Below the pieces are notes generated by a model. That model was given only the letters and a program-made list of their open reading frames with translations. It made no database searches and was not told where the DNA came from. A stretch of DNA of 64,000 bases, taken from NCBI RefSeq assembly GCF_025823185.1, contig NZ_JACKVK010000001.1, forward strand, positions 124,001-188,000, given 5' to 3'. The DNA comes from Mycobacterium yunnanensis. GTDB taxonomy: Bacteria; Actinomycetota; Actinomycetes; Mycobacteriales; Mycobacteriaceae. The position numbers and the translations under genes were made by a program. This document shows positions 36,969 to 45,300 of the stretch, one piece after another. Position 1 is the first letter of the stretch. Each line of letters begins with the position of its first letter.

Positions 36969-38263
36969 CCGAAGAACGGCGCCTCCTGCACCCAGTGGAA
37001 CCCGCGGTTGCGCAGGGTGAAGTCCTCCAGCGGTTGGCGGTGCAGGGTGACCGAGGTCGGGGAGCCCCGCCACCGGCCGGTCAGGCGAAGCTCGTCGTCC
37101 GCGCGGTCGACGGCGAACGAGCCGTCCTCGGCCGTCACGACGAGGCTGTCGGGGGTCGACTCGGCGGCGACGTCGACGAGCGTGCCGTCCATCAGCTGGT
37201 AGGTGATCACACCCGCGTTGTCGAACACGACTCTCTGCCAACGAAGTTCGTCGGTCAGCAGGGGAGGCCGAGGGGTGCCGTCGACCGAGAAATCCGTGAC
37301 CTGCCAAATGCCATACAGCTCGGGCTTGGGGCGTCCGTCGCCGAACTCGTGCCAGCTGTGCAGGTTGAGCACCAAGCATCCAGCCAGCACCCACGCCCCG
37401 AGCAGCACCTGCGCGACCTTCGCAAGACGGTCGCGTCGCCGCGAGTCGAACAGGGCCGGCCGCACCTCGGGCCCGACGCCGCGACCCAGTATCAGCGCCT
37501 CGACCAGCCGGCGCGCCTCAGGCGCCACGAGGATCGCGCTGATGAGGAACAGATGAAAGGACAAGATCTTCACCGGTACGCCGTAGGTCATGTTCAGCAG
37601 GAAGATTTGGCCCGTGCCTACCAGGCTGACCAAGGCGCCTGCCGTTGCGGTGCGAGGGATGAACAGCAACACCCCCGCGAGCACCTCGACCGCCCCGAGG
37701 GCGATCTCGTAGGGATGGGAGGTGCCGACCTGTAGCCACAGCAGCGCCATCGGGCTGAGATCGCCCAGCGGCTCGATCAACGCCGCCAGCGGTGGCGACG
37801 GCATCTGGGTCGGGACGACCTTCGCGAAACCGTAGAAGAGCATCTGCCCGCCCAGGCAGACGCGCAGGAACGTCGCGAACCAGGCCGCCAACCGCGGGTA
37901 GGCCCGACGGCGCCGATCCAGCACCGACCACGCCACCGTGGCCAGCGCCGACACCGTCAACAGAAAGGCGACGTACACCCAGATCGCGGCCTGGTCGCCG
38001 CTGCCGGAACCCGGCACCAGGACTGCGTCGACGCCGAGGGCCGTGCGACCAAACCAGCGCGTGAGCGGTTCCAAGGCGACCATCTGCCAGATGACGGCGC
38101 CGTCGGGCAGCAGACCGGCCAGCACCCCGGTGAAGGCGAACACGACCTGCGCGAACGTGACGCAGAACGATCCGAGGTAGACCACGAAGAAGCGGAACGC
38201 GACGCGAGTGGCGAGACTCCAGGAGACCGCCGCGTCGTCGGATTGCCGTGGGTCGGGCTGCAC
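36965..38263 (-). CDS. DoxX family membrane protein
   Basis: A 432-residue membrane protein. N-terminal ~310 residues hold about seven hydrophobic helices, including the DoxX-like core (FLRVCLGGQMLFYGFAKV, LGAVEVLAGVLLFIPR). The C-terminal ~120 residues after helix LAKVAQVLLGAWVLAGCLVL are soluble, with a beta-rich pattern ending WVQEAPFFG. GTG 38263 has a GGAGG ribosome site 8 bases upstream, which decides the start. It diverges from purF. Function is unknown; a quinone or redox link is possible from DoxX relatives. Confidence 0.78.
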   Translation of the reverse strand: MQPDPRQSDDAAVSWSLATRVAFRFFVVYLGSFCVTFAQVVFAFTGVLAGLLPDGAVIWQMVALEPLTRWFGRTALGVDAVLVPGSGSGDQAAIWVYVAFLLTVSALATVAWSVLDRRRRAYPRLAAWFATFLRVCLGGQMLFYGFAKVVPTQMPSPPLAALIEPLGDLSPMALLWLQVGTSHPYEIALGAVEVLAGVLLFIPRTATAGALVSLVGTGQIFLLNMTYGVPVKILSFHLFLISAILVAPEARRLVEALILGRGVGPEVRPALFDSRRRDRLAKVAQVLLGAWVLAGCLVLNLHSWHEFGDGRPKPELYGIWQVTDFSVDGTPRPPLLTDELRWQRVVFDNAGVITYQLMDGTLVDVAAESTPDSLVVTAEDGSFAVDRADDELRLTGRWRGSPTSVTLHRQPLEDFTLRNRGFHWVQEAPFFG

Positions 38264-38407
38264 TCGGTCACACCTCCGTTGAGAAATGCGCCGACGGTCG
38301 CCGTTGTTGAAGAAATGACGCCGCCACCGCGCTCCGATTCCACCTTCGACAGCTGTTGACCGTAGACTCGGGCACGTCACCCACAGCCCTTAGGGAGCAG
38401 ACTGATC

Positions 38408-39976
38408 GTGACCGCCGAGCAGATCGAGCAGACCACCGACTCCGATTCTCTTCTCGCGAGCGACTCTTCGGACGAGCCACGGGAGGAATGTGGCGTCTTC
38501 GGAGTCTGGGCTCCCGGCGAAGACGTGGCCAAGCTCTCGTATTACGGCCTCTATGCCCTGCAACACAGAGGGCAGGAGGCAGCGGGCATCGCCGTAGCCG
38601 ACGGATCCCAGGTGCTGGTGTTCAAGGATCTCGGCCTCGTCAGCCAGGTGTTCGACGAGCAGACCCTCGCGGCGATGGAGGGTCACGTCGCGATCGGTCA
38701 CTGCCGCTATTCGACGACGGGCTCGACGACGTGGGAGAACGCCCAACCGGTCTTCAGGAACACCGCCGCGGGCACCGGCGTGGCGCTCGGACACAACGGA
38801 AACCTGGTCAACACGACCGAACTCGCCGCCCGCGCCCGTGAGGCCGGCCTGACCGACACCCGCGGTGCCGCCGCGGCCACGACGGACTCGGACATCTTGG
38901 GCGCGCTGCTGGCACACGGCGCCGCCGACGCCACCCTCGAGCAGGCCGCGCTGGAACTGCTGCCGACCGTGCGAGGCGCGTTCTGCCTGACCTTCATGGA
39001 CGAGAACACGCTCTACGCCGCTCGCGATCCGTACGGTGTGCGCCCGCTGTCGCTCGGCCGGCTGGACCGTGGCTGGGTGGTCGCATCGGAGACGGCTGCG
39101 CTCGACATCGTGGGCGCCGCGTTCGTGCGTGACATCGAACCCGGCGAACTGCTCGCTATCGACGCCGACGGCGTGCGCTCCACCCGCTTCGCCAACCCCA
39201 CCCCCAAGGGGTGTGTGTTCGAGTACGTCTACCTGGCCCGGCCCGACAGCGTCATCGGTGGCCGTTCGGTGCACGCCACCCGCGTCGACATCGGCCGGCG
39301 ACTGGCTCGCGAGTCTCCCGTCGACGGGGACCTGGTGATCGGTGTGCCCGAGTCCGGAACCCCGGCAGCGGTGGGCTACGCGCAGGAGTCCGGCATTCCG
39401 TTCGGACAGGGCCTGATGAAGAACGCCTACGTCGGCCGCACCTTCATCCAACCCTCGCAGACCATCCGACAGCTGGGCATCCGGCTCAAGCTCAACCCGC
39501 TCAAGGAAGTCATCCGCGGCAAGCGGCTGATCGTGGTGGACGACTCGATCGTGCGAGGCAACACCCAACGCGCGTTGATCAGGATGCTCCGAGAGGCCGG
39601 CGCCCTCGAGGTGCACGTCCGCATCGCGTCGCCGCCGGTGAAGTGGCCGTGCTTCTACGGCATCGACTTCGCCACGCCTGCCGAGCTGATCGCCAACGCG
39701 TCCAACGCGGGCGCCAACGAGGCCGAGATGCTCGACGCGGTGCGCCGCGCGATCGGTGCCGACAGCCTCAACTACATCTCGCATCAGGGCATGATCGCCG
39801 CGACCGAGCAACCTGCCTCCCGACTGTGTTCGGCATGCTTCGACGGGGAGTACCCGATCGAACTGCCAAGCGAGTCGGCCCTGGGCAAGAACGTCATCGA
39901 GCACATGCTGGCCAACGCCGCGCGGACCGGTGTGCAATCCGAGAACGACAACGCCTCGGCGCTCAGGCGTCCTTGA
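38408..39976 (+). CDS. purF: amidophosphoribosyltransferase
   Basis: The 522-residue first enzyme of de novo purine synthesis, converting PRPP and glutamine to phosphoribosylamine. An N-terminal propeptide of 27 residues precedes Cys28 of ECGVFGV, which becomes the N-terminal nucleophile after cleavage. The PRPP motif is VVDDSIVRGNT. Three late cysteines (CFYGID, RLCSACF) match the iron-sulfur ligand pattern of B. subtilis-type PurF. GTG 38408 follows an AGGGAG ribosome site. Its 3' end has been tripled as a small repeat. Confidence 0.97.
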   Translation: MTAEQIEQTTDSDSLLASDSSDEPREECGVFGVWAPGEDVAKLSYYGLYALQHRGQEAAGIAVADGSQVLVFKDLGLVSQVFDEQTLAAMEGHVAIGHCRYSTTGSTTWENAQPVFRNTAAGTGVALGHNGNLVNTTELAARAREAGLTDTRGAAAATTDSDILGALLAHGAADATLEQAALELLPTVRGAFCLTFMDENTLYAARDPYGVRPLSLGRLDRGWVVASETAALDIVGAAFVRDIEPGELLAIDADGVRSTRFANPTPKGCVFEYVYLARPDSVIGGRSVHATRVDIGRRLARESPVDGDLVIGVPESGTPAAVGYAQESGIPFGQGLMKNAYVGRTFIQPSQTIRQLGIRLKLNPLKEVIRGKRLIVVDDSIVRGNTQRALIRMLREAGALEVHVRIASPPVKWPCFYGIDFATPAELIANASNAGANEAEMLDAVRRAIGADSLNYISHQGMIAATEQPASRLCSACFDGEYPIELPSESALGKNVIEHMLANAARTGVQSENDNASALRRP

Positions 39977-40047
39977 CGGCACCGCCGTCGTGGCGTCCTT
40001 GACGGCACCGCCGTCGTAGACCCCCTTGACGGCACCGCCGTCGTAGA
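39971..40047 (+). repeat. three tandem copies of the purF stop region, each a small hairpin
   Basis: The unit beginning CCTTGACGGCACCGCCGTCG occurs at 39971, 39997 and 40024 (period 26-27). The first copy contains the purF TGA. Each copy holds the perfect palindrome GACGGC-ACC-GCCGTC (6-bp stem, 3-base loop). The array fills most of the gap to the convergent NAD-binding gene, so it may act as a stacked terminator. It lacks U-tracts. Confidence 0.85.
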
Positions 40048-40065
40048 CCCTGACCTGTCCCGAAA

Positions 40066-41043
40066 CTACTGCGGCGCAACCGAACTGAACCGGATGAGGT
40101 GGCGCCGCCCCTTGCCCTCCATGCCATCCTGTTCGAGCGCCCGTCGCACCGAGTCGCGGTAGTTCGTCAGACCGCCGGGCGGGGGTGGGATGACGCCGTC
40201 GATGTCGTGCTCTGACATCACCGCGTCGTGCTCGAGGGACTCCACCAACGGACGCGCCAGCCCGGACGGAATCGGTGTCACCAGGCCCACCCACCAACTC
40301 GCGATGCTCGGGGTGAGCAGGGGCAGCGCCACGATGAACCGTCGTCGCAACCCCGCCTCCTCGGCGTAGATCTGCATCGCGTCGGCGTACTCCAGCACGT
40401 CGGGGCATCCGACGTCGAAGGTGCGTGACTTCGGCAGCGGCGCGTCCGCGCTTTCGGCGAGGTAGTAGAGGACGTCGTCGATCGAGATCGGCTGAATCTT
40501 GTTGCGCACCCACTTCGGGGTCGTCATCACCGGCAACCGATCGGTCAGGTGACGCACCATCTCGAAGGACGCCGATCCGGACCCGATGACGATGCCAGCC
40601 TGCAACACGACCGTCTCGACCGACGAGGCCATCAGGACTTCGCCGACCTTGTTGCGCGACTGCAGGTGGCGGGACAGCGCACCCTCGGGGTGCAGGCCGG
40701 AGAGGTAGACGATGCGGCGCACGCCAGCCTTCTCGGCTGCGGCGGCCACGTTGTGCGCGGACTTCTCCTCTTCGCGGACGAAGTCCCGCGAACTGCCCAT
40801 CGAGTGCACGAGGTAGTAGACGACGTCGACGTCCTCGAACGCAGCCTCCAGTGACTTCGGGTCGCCGAGATCGCCCTTGACCACTTCGACCTGATCGCGC
40901 CATGGCGCGTCGCGAAGCTTGTCCGGATTGCGGGCCATCGCCCGCACGTTCTCGCCTCGCTCCACGAGCAGGGCGGTGAGATGACCACCGATGTAGCCGG
41001 TTGCCCCCGTCACCAATGAGCGGCGCGACTCAACGTCCGACAT
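40066..41043 (-). CDS. NAD(P)H-binding, NmrA/atypical SDR-like protein
   Basis: A 325-residue atypical short-chain dehydrogenase/epimerase-like protein. The nucleotide site is LVTGATGYIGGHLTALL at residue ~10. DVVYYLVHSMGSS and VYLSGLHPEGALSRHL are the central motifs; the usual YxxxK is not obvious (SRHLQSRNKVGE is in its place), as in many NmrA-type proteins. A C-terminal helix pair precedes a basic end. ATG 41043 is the start. It is convergent with purF. Role unknown. Confidence 0.82.
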   Translation of the reverse strand: MSDVESRRSLVTGATGYIGGHLTALLVERGENVRAMARNPDKLRDAPWRDQVEVVKGDLGDPKSLEAAFEDVDVVYYLVHSMGSSRDFVREEEKSAHNVAAAAEKAGVRRIVYLSGLHPEGALSRHLQSRNKVGEVLMASSVETVVLQAGIVIGSGSASFEMVRHLTDRLPVMTTPKWVRNKIQPISIDDVLYYLAESADAPLPKSRTFDVGCPDVLEYADAMQIYAEEAGLRRRFIVALPLLTPSIASWWVGLVTPIPSGLARPLVESLEHDAVMSEHDIDGVIPPPPGGLTNYRDSVRRALEQDGMEGKGRRHLIRFSSVAPQ

Positions 41044-41116
41044 CCAGCCTCCGTCCGTCGGTGTCCACTACCGAGGTATTCGGAGCAGTCACCGATACAG
41101 ATGTCCCGGTAGCGCC

Positions 41117-41551
41117 CTATTCAAACGGGCAGCCCGGGTTCGGAGCGTCGACCGCCGGCGGCGCACCCGCGTCGTCGATGTAGAGAACCCACATCACGAC
41201 CGGCTCCGAACCCAAGTTGCGGCCCTCGTGCACGTGGTCTGGACCGCTGTCCTCGGTGATCGGCGCGCCGGCGGAGTAGACACCGTCGACCGAACAGTCG
41301 GCGAAGTCGTGGGTCAGGGTGCCCGACCGGATGACGCCGTAGACCCGGCCCGGATGCCAGTGCCACCCGGTGCTGCCGCCCGGCGCGATGGTGATCTCCT
41401 TGGTGATGTAGTCGTGGCCGTTCACGGTGGCCTGCGACAGGATCCTGGCGTCGACTCCCCGACTCGGGGTGGCGGCCGCAGGCGCAGCCGCGCCGAGGGC
41501 CGCGACGGCTGCCACGGAGACGGCGGCGGCCACTGCACGAAGGTCGGTCAT
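41117..41551 (-). CDS. secreted cupin-domain protein
   Basis: A 144-residue exported protein. A signal peptide (AVAAAVSVAAVAALGAAAPAAATP) covers residues ~5-29 with a cleavage site after ATA or nearby. The rest is one cupin barrel with metal-type residues in TGWHWHPG (His-x-His) and DHVHEGRN, and a last strand VVMWVLYIDD. Two cysteines (FADCSVD and the C-terminal GCPFE) could form a disulfide. It diverges from purM. Possible roles include metal binding or enzymatic; neither is shown. Confidence 0.8.
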   Translation of the reverse strand: MTDLRAVAAAVSVAAVAALGAAAPAAATPSRGVDARILSQATVNGHDYITKEITIAPGGSTGWHWHPGRVYGVIRSGTLTHDFADCSVDGVYSAGAPITEDSGPDHVHEGRNLGSEPVVMWVLYIDDAGAPPAVDAPNPGCPFE

Positions 41552-41605
41552 GGGGGCAGCGTGTCACACCGACCGTCACCTGTGCGCTGCGATCGATGCG
41601 ACCGG

Positions 41606-41611
41606 TACCCT
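41606..41611 (+). promoter_or_regulatory. -10 hexamer for leaderless purM mRNA
   Basis: TACCCT (TANNNT) ends 8 bases before the purM ATG at 41620, with no ribosome site between them. It lies in the 68-base gap shared with the divergent cupin gene. Confidence 0.45.
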
Positions 41612-41619
41612 CATACCCG

Positions 41620-42699
41620 ATGAGCGAGGATCAGCGGGAGGACGACGGCGTCGCCTCCTACGCATCTGCCGGAGTGGACATCGAGGCGGGTGACCGCGCC
41701 GTCGAGCTGTTCAAACCGCTGGCGAAGAAGGCCACCCGACCCGAGGTGAGGGGAGGGCTCGGCGGATTCGCCGGGTTGTTCGCCCTGCGCGGGGGATACC
41801 GCGAGCCACTGCTGGCCTCGTCCACCGACGGTGTCGGAACGAAACTGGCGATCGCCCAAGCCATGGACAAGCACGACACCGTGGGCCTGGATCTCGTGGC
41901 GATGGTGGTCGACGACCTCGTCGTCTGCGGAGCCGAACCCCTCTTCCTGCAGGACTACATCGCCGTCGGCCGGACGGTCCCCGAACGCGTGGCCGAGATC
42001 GTGTCCGGCATCGCCGACGGCTGCGTCATCGCCGGTTGTGCGCTCCTGGGCGGCGAGACCGCCGAGCACCCGGGTCTGATGTCACCCGACCACTACGACA
42101 TCTCCGCCACCGGCGTCGGCGTCGTCGAGGCCGACGACGTGCTGGGCCCCGACCGCGTGAAACCCGGTGACGTCATCATCGCGATGGCCTCGACCGGACT
42201 GCACTCCAACGGATATTCGTTGGCGCGCAAGGTGCTTCTGGAGATCGATCGCGGCAACCTCGCCGGACACGTCGAGGAGTTCGGCCGCACCCTGGGTGAG
42301 GAACTGCTCGAGCCGACGCGCATCTACGCCAAGGATTGTCTCGCGTTGGCCGCCGAGACACAGGTGCGCACCTTCTGTCACGTCACCGGTGGCGGGCTCG
42401 CGGGCAACCTCGAACGGGTCATCCCGAACGGGCTGAGCGCGGAGTTGGATCGTGGCACGTGGACGCCCGCCCCGGTGTTCGCCATGATCGCCCAGCGAGG
42501 GCGGATCGATCGCGCGGAGATGGACAAGACGTTCAACATGGGTGTCGGCATGGTCGCCATCGTCGCGCCGGAGGACACCGACCGTGCGTTGGCGATCTTG
42601 ACTGCGCGACACCTGGATTGCTGGACCCTGGGTACGGTGACCAAGGGCGGCAAGGGCAAGTCGCGCGCTCAGCTAGTTGGGCAACACCCGAGGTTCTGA
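41620..42699 (+). CDS. purM: phosphoribosylformylglycinamidine cyclo-ligase
   Basis: AIR synthetase, purine step 5, 359 residues. Typical stretches are SYASAGVDIEAGDRAV, STDGVGTKLAIAQ, the VDDLVVCGAEPLFLQDYIA family signature and ITGCALLGGETAEHPG-like sequence near residue 145. ATG 41620 is favoured over the GTG-type codons upstream by the -10 spacing. It ends before the convergent DUF3073 gene. It matches Rv0809. Confidence 0.97.
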   Translation: MSEDQREDDGVASYASAGVDIEAGDRAVELFKPLAKKATRPEVRGGLGGFAGLFALRGGYREPLLASSTDGVGTKLAIAQAMDKHDTVGLDLVAMVVDDLVVCGAEPLFLQDYIAVGRTVPERVAEIVSGIADGCVIAGCALLGGETAEHPGLMSPDHYDISATGVGVVEADDVLGPDRVKPGDVIIAMASTGLHSNGYSLARKVLLEIDRGNLAGHVEEFGRTLGEELLEPTRIYAKDCLALAAETQVRTFCHVTGGGLAGNLERVIPNGLSAELDRGTWTPAPVFAMIAQRGRIDRAEMDKTFNMGVGMVAIVAPEDTDRALAILTARHLDCWTLGTVTKGGKGKSRAQLVGQHPRF

Positions 42700-42734
42700 G
42701 CGGCGCGACGTCGGCCCCAGTGGCGGACGACCGG

Positions 42735-42920
42735 TCAGCGGCGCCAGTCGTCGTCGTCGACCCAGCGATCGTCCACCGGCCCGTCGCTCAGGATGTCCGG
42801 CTCGGGGGAACCGGAACCACCCAGTTCCTGCTGTAACCGTTGGAAATCGGTTTGTGGCGAGCTGTACTTGAGGTCGCGAGCGACCTTCGTCTGCTTCGCC
42901 TTCGCCCGGCCGCGGCCCAT
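42735..42920 (-). CDS. DUF3073 small basic/acidic protein
   Basis: A 61-residue actinobacterial protein. The N-terminus MGRGRAKAKQTKVARDLKY is strongly basic and the tail (DDRWVDDDDWRR) acidic. This is the DUF3073 pattern conserved across actinobacteria (Rv0810c in M. tuberculosis). ATG 42920 follows a GAGGGGG ribosome site. It is encoded alone between purM and the YgfZ-like gene. Function unknown; the shape suggests nucleic-acid or ribosome contact (inference). Confidence 0.88.
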   Translation of the reverse strand: MGRGRAKAKQTKVARDLKYSSPQTDFQRLQQELGGSGSPEPDILSDGPVDDRWVDDDDWRR

Positions 42921-43067
42921 GGGGGACCCCCTCGCGCAATAACGGAGCGGCCCGATGTGCAGGCGGCTCCGATCTGAATGTGTTTTATCGTCCTGTAGAC
43001 ACTTTACCGTGCCCGTCGGTCTCATGCTGGCAGGGCCATCCCCACGGCGAGCGCGGCGACCCTGATG

Positions 43068-44147
43068 TCAACGCTGAGCGCTCCGCAGACGTTCCACGGC
43101 GAGCCGGCCTGCGCCCACTCCGGTCACCTCGGGCAGCGAATCCGGATCGATCAGCGCACTCACCGCCGTCTCGCCGCCGGTGCTCAGCTCGGTGTCCGCC
43201 GGCACGCCGCGCTTGAGCAGCGCCAGCGCGACGGGACCGTGGTCGACGTGGTCGACGACGGTGCCCAGTCGCCCGATGGAGCGCCCGCCGGCCAACACCG
43301 GATCGCCGGCTGCCGGCCGGTCGGCCGACCCGTCCAGCTGCAGCAGCACCAGCATCCGCGGCGGTTTGCCGAGGTTGTGCACCCGCGCGACGGTCTCCTG
43401 ACCGCGGTAGCAGCCCTTGTCGAGATGAACGGCCCCCGCGCCCGGGCCGCCGATCCAGCCGACCTCGTGGGGAATGGTCCGCTCGTCGGTGTCGACGCCG
43501 AGCCGGGGCCGGACCGCGGCGACCCGCTGCGCCTCGTAGGCCCAGATGCCGGCAGGTTGGACACCCGCCGCAGTCAGCCGGGCGAGCCACGTCGGGGTGG
43601 TCTCGCGGGGCACCACCACGTCGACCTCGCCGGGACGCAGCGTGCGCACGAAACCGCCGCCTGGCAGCGGTGACGCGGTGGCCACCTCCGGCAGCACGGC
43701 GAGGCCGAGCGCCGAGAGGACGGCCGGGTCGTCGATCCGCGGGCCGAGTAGGGACAGGACCGCGAGGTTGGCGGGCTCGGCGACCACGTCGGCCCAGAAG
43801 ATCATCTTGCGCAGATACGCCAGCAACGCCTCGCCGCGCCACGGTTCGGTGTCGACGACGGTGACCCCGTCGAGCTGGGTCTGCAACCAGTGATCTTCGA
43901 CACGCCCCTGCGCGTCGAGGCTCAGATTCTCCACCACGGCCCCGTCGGGGAGGTCGACGACGTGCTGAGTCGAGATGGTGTGCAACCACTTTCGGCGCTC
44001 GGCGCCAGTCAGCGCGATGGTGGCGCGATGCGACCGGTCCACCACGACGACGCCGCTCTGGGCGGCCCGCTGCTCGCCGAACGGGTCGCCGTAATGCCAC
44101 GTGGCGCCGGCGTCGGGACCAGATTCTGGGGCGGGTACGGCAGACAT
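43068..44147 (-). CDS. folate-binding YgfZ/GcvT-like protein
   Basis: A 359-residue YgfZ-family protein with a GcvT aminomethyltransferase-like fold that binds tetrahydrofolate and supports iron-sulfur enzymes. The signature KGCYRGQETVARVHN with the essential Cys lies near residue 245. ATG 44147 has a GGAAGG ribosome site. It diverges from the aminodeoxychorismate lyase gene with 43 bases between starts, joining a folate user to a folate maker. It matches Rv0811c. Confidence 0.9.
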   Translation of the reverse strand: MSAVPAPESGPDAGATWHYGDPFGEQRAAQSGVVVVDRSHRATIALTGAERRKWLHTISTQHVVDLPDGAVVENLSLDAQGRVEDHWLQTQLDGVTVVDTEPWRGEALLAYLRKMIFWADVVAEPANLAVLSLLGPRIDDPAVLSALGLAVLPEVATASPLPGGGFVRTLRPGEVDVVVPRETTPTWLARLTAAGVQPAGIWAYEAQRVAAVRPRLGVDTDERTIPHEVGWIGGPGAGAVHLDKGCYRGQETVARVHNLGKPPRMLVLLQLDGSADRPAAGDPVLAGGRSIGRLGTVVDHVDHGPVALALLKRGVPADTELSTGGETAVSALIDPDSLPEVTGVGAGRLAVERLRSAQR

Positions 44148-44176
44148 CCTTCCAGCGTACGGAGGTCGCACCGCAC

Positions 44177-44182
44177 TATCGT
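44177..44182 (+). promoter_or_regulatory. -10 hexamer before aminodeoxychorismate lyase
   Basis: TATCGT (TANNNT) ends 8 bases before the ATG at 44191, fitting a leaderless mRNA in the 43-base divergent gap. Confidence 0.4.
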
Positions 44183-44190
44183 CGGTGCCC

Positions 44191-45063
44191 ATGACGTCCC
44201 CCGCCGAGATCGTCGTCACCCTGGACGGCGCGGTCGTCGCCGCGGGTTTCCCCGTCGGGCACGTCGACGATCCGCTGTTCGCCCGCGGCGACGGGGTCTT
44301 CGAGACCCTGCTGGTCCGCGGCGGGCGGGCATGCCTGGTCGGGCGCCACCTCGACCGGTTGGCGCGCTCCGCGGCGAGCGTCGGGCTGCCCCCACCGGAC
44401 CAGCCCCGGTGGCGGTCGGCGGTGGCCACGGCGGCTCGGCAGTGGCCCGGTGCTGGCGAGGCCGTCATGCGGCTGGTGTGGGGCCGCGGGCATGACGGCG
44501 AGCCGGTCGGCTTCGTCGCCGCGTCGCCGCTGCCCGATCGGGTGGCGGCCGCCCGCCGTGACGGGGTGTCGGCGATCACCATGGACCGCGGGATCTCGGT
44601 GGGCGAGCCGCCGCCAATGGGTGCCGGCCTGCCGCGGTGGTCGACCGCCGACGTGAAGTCGCTGTCCTACGCCGTCAACGCCGCGGCGCTGAGGCACGCC
44701 CAGAATCACGGAGCGGACGACGTGGTGTTGACGAGCGCCGACGGCTACGTGCTGGAGGGCCCGAGGTCGAGCGTCCTCATCGCCACCGGCGACGGGGTGC
44801 TGGTGACGCCACCGTCGACGCTGCCGATCCTGTCGGGGACGACCGTGGCAGCGGTGTTCGACGTCGCCCGACGGCGCGGCGCCAGCTGCGACGAGCGACT
44901 GTTACGTCCGTGCGATCTCCTTGTCGCCGAGGGGGTTTGGCTGCTGTCCAGCGTCACGCTCGCGGCGCGGGTACACACGCTCGACGGTCACGCCTTGGCC
45001 GCGGCTGACGGGGTGCCGGACGTGGCGGCGATGGTCGACGAGGCCGTCGGCACCCCCGATTGA
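44191..45063 (+). CDS. pabC: aminodeoxychorismate lyase (class IV aminotransferase fold)
   Basis: A 290-residue PLP enzyme of fold type IV. The PLP lysine is in DVKSLSYAVN. The N-terminal FARGDGVFETLLVRGG and DDVVLTSADGYVLEGPRSSVL match 4-amino-4-deoxychorismate lyases, which release pyruvate to give p-aminobenzoate for folate. ATG 44191 is used. It corresponds to Rv0812. D-amino-acid or branched-chain aminotransferase activity is a less likely alternative. Confidence 0.88.
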   Translation: MTSPAEIVVTLDGAVVAAGFPVGHVDDPLFARGDGVFETLLVRGGRACLVGRHLDRLARSAASVGLPPPDQPRWRSAVATAARQWPGAGEAVMRLVWGRGHDGEPVGFVAASPLPDRVAAARRDGVSAITMDRGISVGEPPPMGAGLPRWSTADVKSLSYAVNAAALRHAQNHGADDVVLTSADGYVLEGPRSSVLIATGDGVLVTPPSTLPILSGTTVAAVFDVARRRGASCDERLLRPCDLLVAEGVWLLSSVTLAARVHTLDGHALAAADGVPDVAAMVDEAVGTPD

Positions 45064-45080
45064 CCGACGCCGAAAATCGG

Positions 45081-45109
45081 TTGTCGACACCGGGATCCGG
45101 GAGTACCTT
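45081..45109 (+). promoter_or_regulatory. SigA-type promoter of a short transcript
   Basis: TTGTCG (45081-45086) and TACCTT (45104-45109) are spaced by exactly 17 bases. The start would be near 45116, just before an AGGAAGGAGG site. It lies directly after pabC and faces the 3' end of a minus-strand gene, so it would drive a free-standing RNA. Confidence 0.5.
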
Positions 45110-45129
45110 CGTCCTTACACAGGAAGGAG

Positions 45130-45180
45130 GTGGTCCAGAAATTGATTGACTCATGGACAAGTGAGGTGGCTGCCCGCTAG
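45130..45180 (+). CDS. putative tiny ORF in a short structured RNA
   Basis: A 16-codon frame, VQKLIDSWTSEVAAR preceded by its GTG start, ends with TAG at 45178-45180. A near-perfect Shine-Dalgarno (AAGGAGG, ending at 45130) overlaps the GTG, so TTG at 45142, 11 bases away, may be the true start. It sits between a good promoter and a 12-bp GC-rich hairpin. I do not recognise the peptide. It could be a leader-type peptide or a translated sensor in a regulatory RNA. Confidence 0.35.
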   Translation: MVQKLIDSWTSEVAAR

Positions 45181-45196
45181 CAGCACCGGGCGTTTA

Positions 45197-45281
45197 CCAG
45201 CGTGCGCTGGCGAATTCCCAGCAGTCACCCGGCCCCCGAGCCCCTCGGTCAGTCCAACCAGGAACCAACGGCTCGGGGGCC
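45197..45281 (+). terminator. GC-rich hairpins ending a short transcript
   Basis: A small hairpin CCAGCG-TG-CGCTGG (45197-45210) is followed by a perfect 12-bp stem, GGCCCCCGAGCC at 45231-45242 pairing with 45270-45281 around a 27-base loop. It could end transcription from the 45081 promoter and also that of the convergent gene; there is no strong U-tract. Confidence 0.5.
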
Positions 45282-45300
45282 GCTCCATGTCTGGACCTTC

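Noticed and set aside
39971..40047. Tandem repeat considered as a CRISPR array
   Set aside because: Only three copies, directly abutting without unique spacers, each containing part of purF, and no cas genes.
38390..40903. An 837-codon minus-strand frame opposite purF and the NAD-binding gene
   Set aside because: Composition is antisense-like (His/Arg/Gly/Val/Glu) and it crosses the purF hairpin array; purF on the plus strand is certain.
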